Positions 1-5,869 of a stretch of 6,204 nucleotides of DNA are shown in pieces (the first letter of the stretch is position 1; each line of letters opens with the position of its first letter). Origin of the DNA: Anaerolineae bacterium (GTDB lineage: Bacteria > Chloroflexota > Anaerolineae > Aggregatilineales > UBA3940); NCBI GenBank assembly GCA_020852775.1, contig JADZAD010000029.1, forward strand, positions 1-6,204, written 5' to 3'. The notes below the pieces were generated by a model that was not told the DNA's origin, did no database searches, and was given only the letters and a program-made list of their open reading frames with translations. The position numbers were made by a program, and so were the translations under genes.

Positions 1-64
1 AGAGCAGCACGACGATCGCCAGAATGATGAGCAATTCAGGGAGTCTGAGTCCACCAAAAGGCAT
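1..64 (-). CDS. tatA: TatA/MttA/Hcf106-family Sec-independent protein translocase subunit, N-terminal fragment
   Basis: Only the first 21 codons are inside the window; the gene continues past base 1. The peptide starts MPFGGLRLPELL and runs on as IILAIVVLL. This is the pattern of TatA/TatB N-termini: a short periplasm-facing stretch, a Gly/Leu-rich entry and one hydrophobic transmembrane helix, normally followed by an FG hinge and an amphipathic helix that are not visible here. In the family, TatA oligomerises in the cytoplasmic membrane to let folded proteins with twin-arginine signals pass. The ATG at 62-64 is preceded by GTGAGGT (minus strand, 71-77), a good ribosome-binding site about 7 nt away, and by an extended -10 promoter. 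TatA cannot be told from TatB or TatE with so little sequence. The family call is fairly sure and the paralogue is not. Confidence 0.75.
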   Translation of the reverse strand, partial: MPFGGLRLPELLIILAIVVLL

Positions 65-70
65 AATGCT

Positions 71-77
71 ACCTCAC
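71..77 (-). promoter_or_regulatory. Ribosome-binding site of the tatA-like gene
   Basis: On the minus strand the sequence GTGAGGT lies 6-7 nt before the ATG at 62-64. It matches the core of the Shine-Dalgarno consensus (GAGGT) at a normal distance, and supports this ATG as the start of the partial gene at the left edge. Confidence 0.6.
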
Positions 78-100
78 TCTGTGAACGATAACCTGAAAAC

Positions 101-109
101 AGTATAGCA
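101..109 (-). promoter_or_regulatory. Extended -10 promoter element for the tatA-like gene
   Basis: The minus strand reads TGCTATACT, which fits the extended -10 pattern TGnTATAAT with one mismatch. No good -35 box lies 16-18 bp upstream, which is tolerable for extended -10 promoters. Transcription would start near base 94 and give a leader of about 30 nt containing the ribosome site at 71-77. This would let the gene be transcribed separately from the SWIM gene upstream. The call rests on motif match and position only. Confidence 0.45.
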
Positions 110-130
110 CCCCGGGGCGCACAAAGCACC

Positions 131-160
131 TCGGCAGCGGAACTTCTGTCACGCTGCTGA
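131..160 (-). terminator. Weak stem-loop at the 3' end of the SWIM-protein gene
   Basis: Bases 131-139 and 152-160 form a 9-bp stem (one G-T wobble) with a 12-nt loop that contains the TGA stop codon of the SWIM gene. On the minus strand only a CTTT follows, with no proper U-tract. It could slow or end transcription but is not a textbook intrinsic terminator, and it may be chance. Confidence 0.25.
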
Positions 161-760
161 AGACCGCGTGAAGCGCCAGTAAGGGGTGTCATCCCCACCA
201 TACTGTGCGGCTACCAGCAGATCCACCAGGGCCCGGTGGGCGTAGGCTTCAGGGATGAGCGTGAAACCCAGCGCCAGATGCTTGCACAACCCGTGCCGGT
301 GGGCGGCGAACGTGAAGTAGTGGCAGTCACATGAGAGCGTTCGACGGCTGGTGTCAATCACCACGTCGTGCCCGCGCATCGTGAACAGCCAGCGCCCCTG
401 CTTCTGTTCGAGAAGGGTAGCCTCCCCCGCAGAAATGCTTTGCAGGCGTGGTTTGCTGTCTGCGTCCGCAAGCCTGACAGCCAGGTCGATCAATTCAGCC
501 ACGCTGAATGATCCATACCGGGCAGCAATCAGCTGGTTCTGCAGATCATCCAGTTGCTCAGTTGAGCAGAGCGACAGGATGCGCTGGATCAGGCTGCTCT
601 TATTCAGCCCCGGGATTCGCCGGACTCCGTACTGTTCACTCAGAGCAACCAGCATCGATGCTTCGGTATCCAGCATCAGGTTAATGAGTACTCCGGATGC
701 TCCGTTTGCCTGCTCTGGCTGCTCCAGTACCACATATGGCTGGTTATGAAAGGCTGTCAT
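149..760 (-). CDS. Small SWIM zinc-finger protein with SAP/Rho-N-like N-terminal segment
   Basis: This 203-residue cytoplasmic protein has no signal peptide or membrane segment. Residues about 34-78 (ALSEQYGVRRIPGLNKSSLI and on) resemble the SAP/Rho-N helix-extended-helix fold that often binds nucleic acid. Residues about 110-165 show a beta hairpin (RWLFTMRGHDVVID) leading into C144-x-C146-x12-C159-x-H161, which fits the SWIM zinc-finger pattern CxCx(n)CxH. SWIM domains occur in SWI2/SNF2 ATPases, MuDR transposases and many stand-alone bacterial proteins, and are thought to bind DNA or protein. No ATPase or nuclease domain is present, so the biochemical role is unknown. A GTG at 766 is in frame two codons earlier, but GGGGAA (minus strand, 768-773) sits only 1-2 nt before it and 7 nt before the ATG at 760, so I chose the ATG. 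It lies 92 bp downstream of the GH31 stop on the same strand and 84 bp upstream of tatA. The SWIM call is sound; the SAP/Rho-N call is weaker. Confidence 0.82.
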   Translation of the reverse strand: MTAFHNQPYVVLEQPEQANGASGVLINLMLDTEASMLVALSEQYGVRRIPGLNKSSLIQRILSLCSTEQLDDLQNQLIAARYGSFSVAELIDLAVRLADADSKPRLQSISAGEATLLEQKQGRWLFTMRGHDVVIDTSRRTLSCDCHYFTFAAHRHGLCKHLALGFTLIPEAYAHRALVDLLVAAQYGGDDTPYWRFTRSSAA

Positions 761-803
761 GGTCACGTTCCCCGTACTTCAACCAGTAAGATAGAACTCC
801 TCT

Positions 804-832
804 ACTATCAGTCTATCACCGATCTGTGACAG
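804..832 (-). promoter_or_regulatory. Possible sigma-70-type promoter of the SWIM-protein gene
   Basis: Reading the minus strand, CTGTCA (827-832) and GATAGT (804-809) are separated by exactly 17 bp. Each matches the -35 or -10 consensus at four of six bases. Transcription would begin near 797, leaving a leader of roughly 37 nt with a ribosome site at 768-773. The -35 box falls within the left arm of the inverted repeat at 825-843, so that repeat could act as an operator. Both boxes are mediocre and the gene might instead be read through from the glucosidase gene. Confidence 0.3.
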
Positions 833-843
833 GGAATGTCACA
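825..843. repeat. Perfect inverted repeat TGTGACA-N5-TGTCACA between the GH31 and SWIM genes
   Basis: TGTGACA (825-831) and TGTCACA (837-843) are exact reverse complements around a 5-bp spacer. The repeat begins about 10 bp past the GH31 stop codon. It could be a 7-bp RNA hairpin ending the glucosidase transcript (no U-tract follows on the minus strand) or an operator overlapping the possible -35 box of the SWIM gene. It resembles the CRP half-sites TGTGA/TCACA, but the spacing is 9 instead of 6, so it is not a normal CRP site. Confidence 0.5.
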
Positions 844-852
844 ATCATACTT

Positions 853-3426
853 TCAGGGCGTAACGATCAGTGCAAAGTCCCCGGCGCTGTCGATCTCGAT
901 CGTCAGGGTGCGGCTCTCAGCCTCGTAGCGTATTGCGCGAATCTCCCCGCCCTCCAGCACAGCCTCCCGGGCGCCCGGCATACCGTGAAGGGTTATGCAG
1001 CACAGCAAGTTCGCGGGCCGATACGTGCCCTCCACGATTGTGCGCCGCAGTGTAACCGGCATCCCCGCCCTTCCCTGGCTGAGGCTGAACCGAGACACAC
1101 AATGGGCACTCTCGTTGAGGTAATCCGGTGATGCACCGTCATCCTCATAAAGGACACTCTGATGTTCGCCGTTCGCCGGATAGGCTGCCAGCGTCAGGAC
1201 GGGGGCGGTGTCTTCGCCGACATACTGCTGTACCGGCCACATTGAGATGACGGCTCCACCCTTTACGAACAACGGGAGGCGATCCAGCGGCGCCTGTAGT
1301 GTAATCATGCCCGGCCCATCGAACCGCTCCTCACTCCAGAAGTCATACCATTCTCCTGCTGGCAGGTAGACCTCACGTTCTGTCGCCCCTTCAGTGACGA
1401 CTGGTGCGACCAGCAGCGCATCTCCGAACAGGTATTCGTCATCCCGATCGACCACGGCGGGATCGTCCGGAAAGCACAGAACCAGCGCCCGGGCCAGTGG
1501 TGCGCCGCTCTGCGCGGCCTGCCAGGTTGCGGTGTAAATATACGGCAGGAGCTGGTAGCGCAACTCCAGATATTTCCGGTTGATCGCCTCTACCTCCGGG
1601 CCGAACGCCCACGGCTCCTGATCCGGCGACCCGATCATTGAGTGGGCACGGTAGAATGGCGAGAATGCGCCAAACTGCATCCACCGTGCGAACAGCTCCG
1701 GGCTGGGCCCCCCGGTGAAGCCGCCCACATCGCTGCCTGTCAGCGCGATTCCGGACATGCCCAGTCCCAGAATCATCTGTATTGACAGCAGCAGGTCGTC
1801 CCAGGTGCTGTGGTTGTCACCCGTCCAGTGCATCGAGTAGCGCTGCAGCCCTGCCCATCCTGAGCGGCTGAGCAGCAGCGGGCGGCGATCCGGGCGCAGC
1901 CGTGCCAGCCCCTCGACGCTGGCCTGTGTCATCAGCAGGCCATATACATTATGAATCTCGGCATGGCTGCGCGGATTGCCATCCTCACCCTTGTGCTGGA
2001 TGGTATCCGGTACGTGTACCGGGCTGTCCTGCCGGTGTGGGACGATCAGCGCGATCTCGTTCATGTCGTTCCAGAAAGCGTCCATACCGTCTTCAATCAA
2101 CCCGCGGTACTGTTCCCCCCACCAGGCGCGTGCCGCCGGGTCGGTGAAATCGGTGAAGTAGCATGCGCCGGGCCAGACCGGGCCGCTGAACAGTGCGCTG
2201 TCCCGGTAGCTGATGAAGTATCCATGTTGCAGCCCCTCTGCACAGACCCGGTAGTTCCGGTCCACCTTGATTCCCGGGTCGATCATCGACAGGCCCTTGA
2301 ACCCCGTCTCGTGCAGCGTCTTCAGCATGGCACGAGGCTCTGGGAACCGCTCCGGGTTCCAGGTGAAGCAGCGGTAGCCATCCATGTAATGAATATCCAG
2401 GTGGATCACGTCGCAAGGCAGCCTTCGCTGGCGAAACTCCCGCGCCAGTTCGAGGATGCGCTCCTGTGGAAAATAGCTCCAGCGCGACTGGTGGAAACCC
2501 AGCGCCCAGAGCGGCGGGAGCTTCGCGCGGCCGGTAAGCGCGGTGTACTGTTCCATGATGTGCAGTGGTGTTCCGGAGAATGCATATACGCGCAGTTCGC
2601 CACCCACGACGCGATACTCCAGCACTTCGTGCCGGGTATCTCCACAATCTACCCAGGCCCGGTAAGGGTTATCGAAGAACAGGCCCGTGGTTACTCCCCG
2701 GCTGTGCAGCATCATGAAGGGGATGCTCATGTACAGCGGATCATCATCCCGGCTGTAGCCACCCTGATCCGTATTCCACAGTTCAAAACGCTTGCCGGTA
2801 TGGTTCGTCCGATCGGCCTTCTCGCCCAGTCCATAGCAGGCAGTTCCACTCTGCAGCTCAAGCTGCCACATCCGCTGCTGCCCGGCAGTACCCGGCCCAC
2901 TGTACTCCTTGATGATCACCCTGCCCGCATTGTCCTCCACGCGCAGATGATAGGGTTGCTTCTCGATTGTAAGTATCATCGCTCCGCCGGCGGCACGGAT
3001 TTGTCGCTCGTCCTCCTCAATACTCAGCGCCGGGCGTGGCCACTCCCCAAGGTGCTTGTCTACTCCGTATGAAGCAGGTGGATCAAACACCCCATCGGTG
3101 CGATAGCGCAGCAGCATCACGTCATCATCAAGCAAGGTGATACGCCATATGCCCCGGTCCGTGTGAATGTCGAGCGTGTGTGTTGCAGGACGTATCGTGT
3201 GGGTGACACAGGTGGGCCGCTCAAAGGCCTCAGTTGGAGGCAGTGATACAGGTGGTGCCTTCTGCAAGCCCTGTATCACTGCCCTGAGCCCGTGTGCTAT
3301 TGCCGGAGCGCCGGGTTCCGCCGCTCGGAGTGTGCGGTAGGCTTCCCGGAACGGGTGAACCAGTCCGGCGGCGATCATCCTGGGCGTGACGATCTTCAAC
3401 CCTTCCAGCAGGTCAAATCTGGCCAT
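853..3426 (-). CDS. Alpha-glucosidase, glycoside hydrolase family 31
   Basis: This enzyme of 857 residues should release glucose from the non-reducing ends of alpha-linked oligosaccharides such as maltodextrins, by a retaining mechanism in the cytoplasm (no signal peptide). Visible parts in order: an unusual helical N-terminal stretch of about 70 residues; an N-terminal beta-sandwich with the conserved CYGLGEKADR (about 197-206) and MSIPFMM; a catalytic barrel beginning PPLWALGFHQSRWSY, with HLDIHYMDGYRCFTW (about 342-356), WNDMNE with nucleophile D454, HWTGDN with acid/base D537, GSDVGGF (about 564-570) and YRAHS with H595; and C-terminal beta domains with the YEDDG signature (about 760-764). 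All catalytic motifs look intact. An in-frame ATG 14 codons earlier (3468) lies inside the operator region. The ATG at 3424-3426 has AAGGAG 6 nt before it, so I chose that. The gene is divergent from dnaN. The exact linkage specificity (alpha-1,4 versus 1,6, 1,3 or xyloside) cannot be fixed by eye, although the motifs look most like alpha-glucosidase II types. Confidence 0.95.
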   Translation of the reverse strand: MARFDLLEGLKIVTPRMIAAGLVHPFREAYRTLRAAEPGAPAIAHGLRAVIQGLQKAPPVSLPPTEAFERPTCVTHTIRPATHTLDIHTDRGIWRITLLDDDVMLLRYRTDGVFDPPASYGVDKHLGEWPRPALSIEEDERQIRAAGGAMILTIEKQPYHLRVEDNAGRVIIKEYSGPGTAGQQRMWQLELQSGTACYGLGEKADRTNHTGKRFELWNTDQGGYSRDDDPLYMSIPFMMLHSRGVTTGLFFDNPYRAWVDCGDTRHEVLEYRVVGGELRVYAFSGTPLHIMEQYTALTGRAKLPPLWALGFHQSRWSYFPQERILELAREFRQRRLPCDVIHLDIHYMDGYRCFTWNPERFPEPRAMLKTLHETGFKGLSMIDPGIKVDRNYRVCAEGLQHGYFISYRDSALFSGPVWPGACYFTDFTDPAARAWWGEQYRGLIEDGMDAFWNDMNEIALIVPHRQDSPVHVPDTIQHKGEDGNPRSHAEIHNVYGLLMTQASVEGLARLRPDRRPLLLSRSGWAGLQRYSMHWTGDNHSTWDDLLLSIQMILGLGMSGIALTGSDVGGFTGGPSPELFARWMQFGAFSPFYRAHSMIGSPDQEPWAFGPEVEAINRKYLELRYQLLPYIYTATWQAAQSGAPLARALVLCFPDDPAVVDRDDEYLFGDALLVAPVVTEGATEREVYLPAGEWYDFWSEERFDGPGMITLQAPLDRLPLFVKGGAVISMWPVQQYVGEDTAPVLTLAAYPANGEHQSVLYEDDGASPDYLNESAHCVSRFSLSQGRAGMPVTLRRTIVEGTYRPANLLCCITLHGMPGAREAVLEGGEIRAIRYEAESRTLTIEIDSAGDFALIVTP

Positions 3427-3432
3427 TTGGTA

Positions 3433-3438
3433 CTCCTT
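3433..3438 (-). promoter_or_regulatory. Ribosome-binding site deciding the GH31 start
   Basis: AAGGAG on the minus strand lies 6 nt before the ATG at 3424-3426. The alternative in-frame ATG at 3466-3468 has no such site and falls between two operator half-sites. This fixes the start of the glucosidase as MARFDLLEG. Confidence 0.8.
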
Positions 3439-3451
3439 CCGCCTGGCTTGT

Positions 3452-3501
3452 ATATGTTGTACACTCACAATAGATTGTGCTTGTACAACATATGTTGTAC
3501 A
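3452..3501. promoter_or_regulatory. Operator-like cluster: three half-sites forming two overlapping dyads
   Basis: The 10-bp element ATGTTGTACA occurs at 3454-3463 and 3492-3501, and its exact reverse complement TGTACAACAT at 3482-3491. The last two abut to form a perfect 20-bp palindrome (3482-3501). The first two form a larger dyad (arms 3452-3463 and 3482-3493, 12 of 12 complementary) whose interior also contains CACAAT-AG-ATTGTG (3466-3479), so that dyad is symmetric almost to its centre. The dyad centres are 19 bp apart. The position just upstream of the GH31 ribosome site suggests a binding site for a sugar-responsive repressor dimer or tetramer. The regulator is not in the window and its family (LacI, GntR, TetR and others) cannot be told from the site. 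The symmetry is direct observation; the operator role is inference. Confidence 0.75.
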
Positions 3502-3514
3502 CTTACATCAATTA

Positions 3515-3546
3515 GCCGGACAAACTGGTTGTTTGCTGTATCCGGC
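3515..3546 (+). repeat. Nested inverted repeat in the GH31-dnaN intergenic region
   Basis: GCCGGA (3515-3520) pairs with TCCGGC (3541-3546), and just inside it CAAAC (3521-3525) pairs with GTTTG (3531-3535). This leaves a 5-nt loop and a 5-nt one-sided bulge. If transcribed, it would give an 11-bp bulged hairpin in either leader. No U-tract follows, so it is not a clear terminator. It may influence translation of dnaN, protect RNA ends, or be chance. Confidence 0.35.
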
Positions 3547-3602
3547 GTATGTGCTTCCGGCACGATTAACATCGTCGCCTCTACGTACATCTATAGTATA
3601 CC

Positions 3603-3608
3603 GGAGGG
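3603..3608 (+). promoter_or_regulatory. Ribosome-binding site of dnaN
   Basis: GGAGGG lies 5 nt before the ATG at 3614 and 11 nt before a second in-frame ATG at 3620. The spacing favours 3614. The protein from 3620 (MRVSCLQDNL) fits the usual N-terminus of bacterial beta clamps slightly better, so either could be used. The site rules out the open frame upstream (back to 3386) as part of the protein. Confidence 0.75.
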
Positions 3609-3613
3609 CACCT

Positions 3614-4753
3614 ATGGGTATGCGTGTCTCATGTCTGCAGGATAACCTCGCGCGTGGATTGAATATCGTCAGCCGCGCCGTGGGCAGCCGCAGCTCGCTT
3701 CAGATCCTGTCGAACGTCCTGCTGGCCACTGATAACGGTCGCCTGCGCCTTGCCGCCACCAACCTTGATATGGGCATCACCGCCTGGATAGGCGCATCAG
3801 TCGAGGAAGACGGCGCACTGACTGTTCCGGCCCGCACCCTGAATGATCTGGTGAACACCCTTTCGCCGGAGCGCGTCGATATTGAGGCCGCCGTCCGCAC
3901 CAACACGCTGCACCTCTCATGTGGCGCGACACAGGCGAATATCAAGGGGATTGACGCCAGCGAGTTCCCGATCATGCCGGAATCCTCCGAGAGCGACCAG
4001 ATCGTACCCGTCCCCGCGGAGGTCCTGCGGGATACCATCGCGCTCGTCGCATTCGCTGCCGCGCGGGATGATAGCCGCCCGATTCTGACGGGGGTGTGGG
4101 TCAGTTATCAGGAGGGTATCCTTACGATGGCCGCCGCCGATGGCTTCCGCCTGTCGGTGCGCTCGGTGCCGGTGGATACCGACTACCACGGCTCGTTCAA
4201 TTTCGTCATCCCGGCCCGCACTCTGAGCGAACTGGCGCGTATCAGCGCTGATGAAGAGCAGAATATCTACATGATCCTGCCTGAAGAGCGATCACAGGTG
4301 CTCTTCAATATGACGAATATCGATGTGATGTCACAGACGATCGACGGCACCTTCCCGGATTTCAAGCAGATCATCCCCACCGACCTCACTACCCGCACGA
4401 TCGTCGATACGCAGGATTTCCTGCGCGCCTGTAAGCGCGCAGACATCTTTGCCCGGGAGTCCAATAACACCGTCCGCCTGAGTATCGAGCCGCGTGACGG
4501 TATGGCCGGCACGGTGCGGGTCACGGCGACCTCAGCAGAGACTGGCGACAACGAAGTCGTCATCGATGCCAGCATCGAAGGCGACTCGGTTGAAGTAGCC
4601 TTCAACGTGCGCTACCTGATTGATGTTTTGAGCGTGATCAAGCAGGATCAGGTAATCATCAGCACTTCCCGCTCCGATAAGCCGGGAGTGCTCCAGCCGG
4701 TTGGTGACTCATCCTTTACGCACGTCATCATGCCCATGCACATTGGCCGCTAG
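3614..4753 (+). CDS. dnaN: DNA polymerase III subunit beta (sliding clamp)
   Basis: The product (379 residues) is the ring-shaped clamp that two subunits close around DNA to tether the replicative polymerase and to recruit ligase, MutS and translesion polymerases. Length is close to the family norm (366 in E. coli). Three clamp repeats are visible: residues about 1-125 (VSCLQDNLARGLNIVSRAV, then NVLLATDNGRLRLAATNLDMGI), about 128-250 (FAAARDDSRPILTGVWV, AADGFRLSVRSV) and about 253-379 (NIDVMSQTIDGTFPDFKQII, AFNVRYLIDVLSVI). It ends with the conserved VIMPMHIGR, which carries the MPM motif at the edge of the peptide-binding pocket. The frame is intact. It is divergent from the GH31 gene, ends in a strong terminator and has no dnaA or recF beside it in this window, unlike the common dnaA-dnaN-recF order. 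No convincing promoter was found directly upstream. Confidence 0.97.
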   Translation: MGMRVSCLQDNLARGLNIVSRAVGSRSSLQILSNVLLATDNGRLRLAATNLDMGITAWIGASVEEDGALTVPARTLNDLVNTLSPERVDIEAAVRTNTLHLSCGATQANIKGIDASEFPIMPESSESDQIVPVPAEVLRDTIALVAFAAARDDSRPILTGVWVSYQEGILTMAAADGFRLSVRSVPVDTDYHGSFNFVIPARTLSELARISADEEQNIYMILPEERSQVLFNMTNIDVMSQTIDGTFPDFKQIIPTDLTTRTIVDTQDFLRACKRADIFARESNNTVRLSIEPRDGMAGTVRVTATSAETGDNEVVIDASIEGDSVEVAFNVRYLIDVLSVIKQDQVIISTSRSDKPGVLQPVGDSSFTHVIMPMHIGR

Positions 4754-4773
4754 GCCAGCGCTGAAAGCCAGTC

Positions 4774-4806
4774 ACAGCCAGCCTTCACGGGCTGGCTGTT
4801 TCATTT
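4774..4806 (+). terminator. Intrinsic terminator after dnaN
   Basis: ACAGCCAGCC (4774-4783) and GGCTGGCTGT (4790-4799) form a perfect 10-bp GC-rich stem with a 6-nt loop, followed by a T-rich run (TTCATTT). It starts 20 bp after the dnaN stop codon. This is a standard Rho-independent terminator and implies that moxR downstream has its own promoter. Confidence 0.88.
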
Positions 4807-4834
4807 ACACTGCCGGCTGTCACCATATGGCTGC

Positions 4835-4863
4835 TTGAAGGACAGCCCACGATCGGATATATA
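4835..4863 (+). promoter_or_regulatory. Likely promoter of moxR
   Basis: TTGAAG (4835-4840) and TATATA (4858-4863) are 17 bp apart, with four of six consensus matches each. TATACT at 4860-4865 is an alternative -10 at 19-bp spacing. Transcription would start about 4870. It lies between the dnaN terminator and moxR, where a promoter is needed. The first possible TTG start codon of the moxR frame is this -35 box itself, which argues against translation from there. Confidence 0.5.
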
Positions 4864-4894
4864 CTCCAGGACTCGTGACACTTCTATTCAGGGA

Positions 4895-5869
4895 ATGGCA
4901 GACGGTATGGCATCAACAGCGCAGGTCGTCGGTGAACGGGTGATCCAGAATGTCGAGCGGGTAATCTTCGGTAAGCGCCGTGAAGTGCTCTACACGCTGA
5001 TTGGTCTGCTCTGTCAGGGTCATATCCTGATTGAAGACGTGCCCGGCGTCGGCAAGACAATGCTGGCAAAGGCGATGGCCCGCTCAATCGGGAGCAACTT
5101 CAGCCGGATTCAGTTCACCCCGGACATGTTGCCCAGCGATGTCACCGGGGTATCAGTCTATAACCAGCGCAGTGCCGAATTCGAATTCCGGCCCGGCCCG
5201 CTTATGGCCCATATCGTGCTGGCAGATGAGATCAACCGGGCGACCCCCAAGACACAGTCCGCTCTGCTTGAGGCGATGGAGGAGCGGCAGGCAACTGTAG
5301 ACGGTACGACCTACCAGCTCGCCCGTCCATTTCTGGTGCTGGCCACGCAGAATCCGATCGAATACGAGGGCACGTTCCCCCTGCCCGAAGCACAGTTGGA
5401 TCGCTTCATGCTGCGGATTCACCTCGGCTATCCAGCGCTTGAGGATGAACTGGCCCTGCTCGATGCCCAGCAGTTTACTCACCCCGTCACTGAGATCGAA
5501 CAGGTCATTACCCTGGAACAGTTGGTTCGCGCTCAGGATGAGATCAGAAACATCTACATTGACCGTCAGGTGAGGCGCTACATCGTCGATATAACCAGCG
5601 CGACCCGCTCGCACCCCGATGTCTACCTGGGGGCCAGCCCACGTGGGAGTCTGGCTTTGTTTCGCGCCTGCCAGGCGCGGGCGGCGCTTGCCGGCCGTGA
5701 CCATGTGCTGCCGGATGACGTCAAGGAAATGGCCCCCGTCACGCTGGCTCACCGGGTGATTATCAGCCCGGCGGTACGGATGGGGAACATCTCCGCGCAG
5801 GGGGTTGTCGAGGACGTGCTGCGCCGCACCCCCGTCCCCGGCGCGGCGCCGGGAACCTTCCGCCAGTAG
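4895..5869 (+). CDS. MoxR-family AAA+ ATPase
   Basis: The product is a cytosolic AAA+ ATPase (324 residues from this start) of the MoxR type. Members act as chaperone-like remodelling machines that help mature or activate partner complexes, often with VWA- or DUF58-domain proteins. Visible motifs: Walker A in EDVPGVGKTMLAKA (GVGKT at 51-55), Walker B HIVLADEIN (D111, E112), sensor 1 LATQNP (N153), EAQLDRF with the arginine-finger region near R170, and sensor 2 GASPRGSLAL (R250). A C-terminal helical lid ends at the stop. All ATPase motifs look intact and the length is normal. The frame is open back to a TTG at 4835, but that codon overlaps the likely -35 box. The first ATG after the promoter is 4895. 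The ATG at 4907 has AGGGA 12 nt before it and gives MASTAQVVGERVIQNVERVI, which is at least as plausible. No DUF58, transglutaminase or VWA gene follows, since the helicase gene converges 8 bp downstream. Confidence 0.93.
   Translation: MADGMASTAQVVGERVIQNVERVIFGKRREVLYTLIGLLCQGHILIEDVPGVGKTMLAKAMARSIGSNFSRIQFTPDMLPSDVTGVSVYNQRSAEFEFRPGPLMAHIVLADEINRATPKTQSALLEAMEERQATVDGTTYQLARPFLVLATQNPIEYEGTFPLPEAQLDRFMLRIHLGYPALEDELALLDAQQFTHPVTEIEQVITLEQLVRAQDEIRNIYIDRQVRRYIVDITSATRSHPDVYLGASPRGSLALFRACQARAALAGRDHVLPDDVKEMAPVTLAHRVIISPAVRMGNISAQGVVEDVLRRTPVPGAAPGTFRQ
5837..5853 (+). repeat. GC-only hairpin inside the 3' end of moxR
   Basis: CCCGGCG (5837-5843) and CGCCGGG (5847-5853) form a perfect 7-bp stem with a 3-nt loop, ending 13 bp before the moxR stop codon. 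No T-run follows. It could stabilise the transcript end or pause polymerase at the tight convergent junction, but in GC-rich coding sequence such stems also arise by chance. Confidence 0.3.

Noticed and set aside
110..117. CCCCGGGG palindrome upstream of the tatA-like gene
   Set aside because: It is an 8-bp self-complementary GC block, too short and common in GC-rich DNA to call a site.
1951..3072. Open reading frame of 373 codons on the plus strand, antisense to the GH31 gene
   Set aside because: It lies wholly opposite a gene with intact catalytic motifs. Its translation shows no recognisable domain, and long antisense frames are expected opposite GC-rich coding sequence. There is no ribosome site or promoter that I can see.
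3427..3468. Earlier GH31 start at 3468, adding 14 residues
   Set aside because: It has no ribosome site and lies between operator half-sites, while AAGGAG is ideally placed for the ATG at 3426.
3466..3501. CRISPR-like or transposon-end repeat
   Set aside because: There are only three short copies with irregular spacing, no spacers of uniform length, no cas or transposase gene, and the symmetry is typical of an operator.
3482..3530. GH31 promoter on the minus strand, TTGTCC with TACAAC 18 bp apart, the latter inside the palindrome
   Set aside because: It has four of six matches in each box in AT-richer DNA full of repeats. Other pairings score about the same, so no specific promoter is claimed, although one must exist in 3430-3600.
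3566..3597. dnaN promoter TTAACA (3566-3571) with TATAGT (3592-3597)
   Set aside because: The spacer is 20 bp, too long, and the transcript would start at about 3604, inside the ribosome site. I could not settle on a promoter for dnaN.
3386..3613. Extension of the dnaN frame by 76 codons upstream
   Set aside because: It overlaps the start of the GH31 gene and the operator cluster, and clamp homology begins at 3614-3620 with a good ribosome site just before it.
5153..5752. Open reading frame of 199 codons on the minus strand, antisense to moxR
   Set aside because: It is a shadow of the moxR frame; the opposite strand encodes complete Walker A, Walker B and sensor motifs, and the antisense translation resembles nothing.
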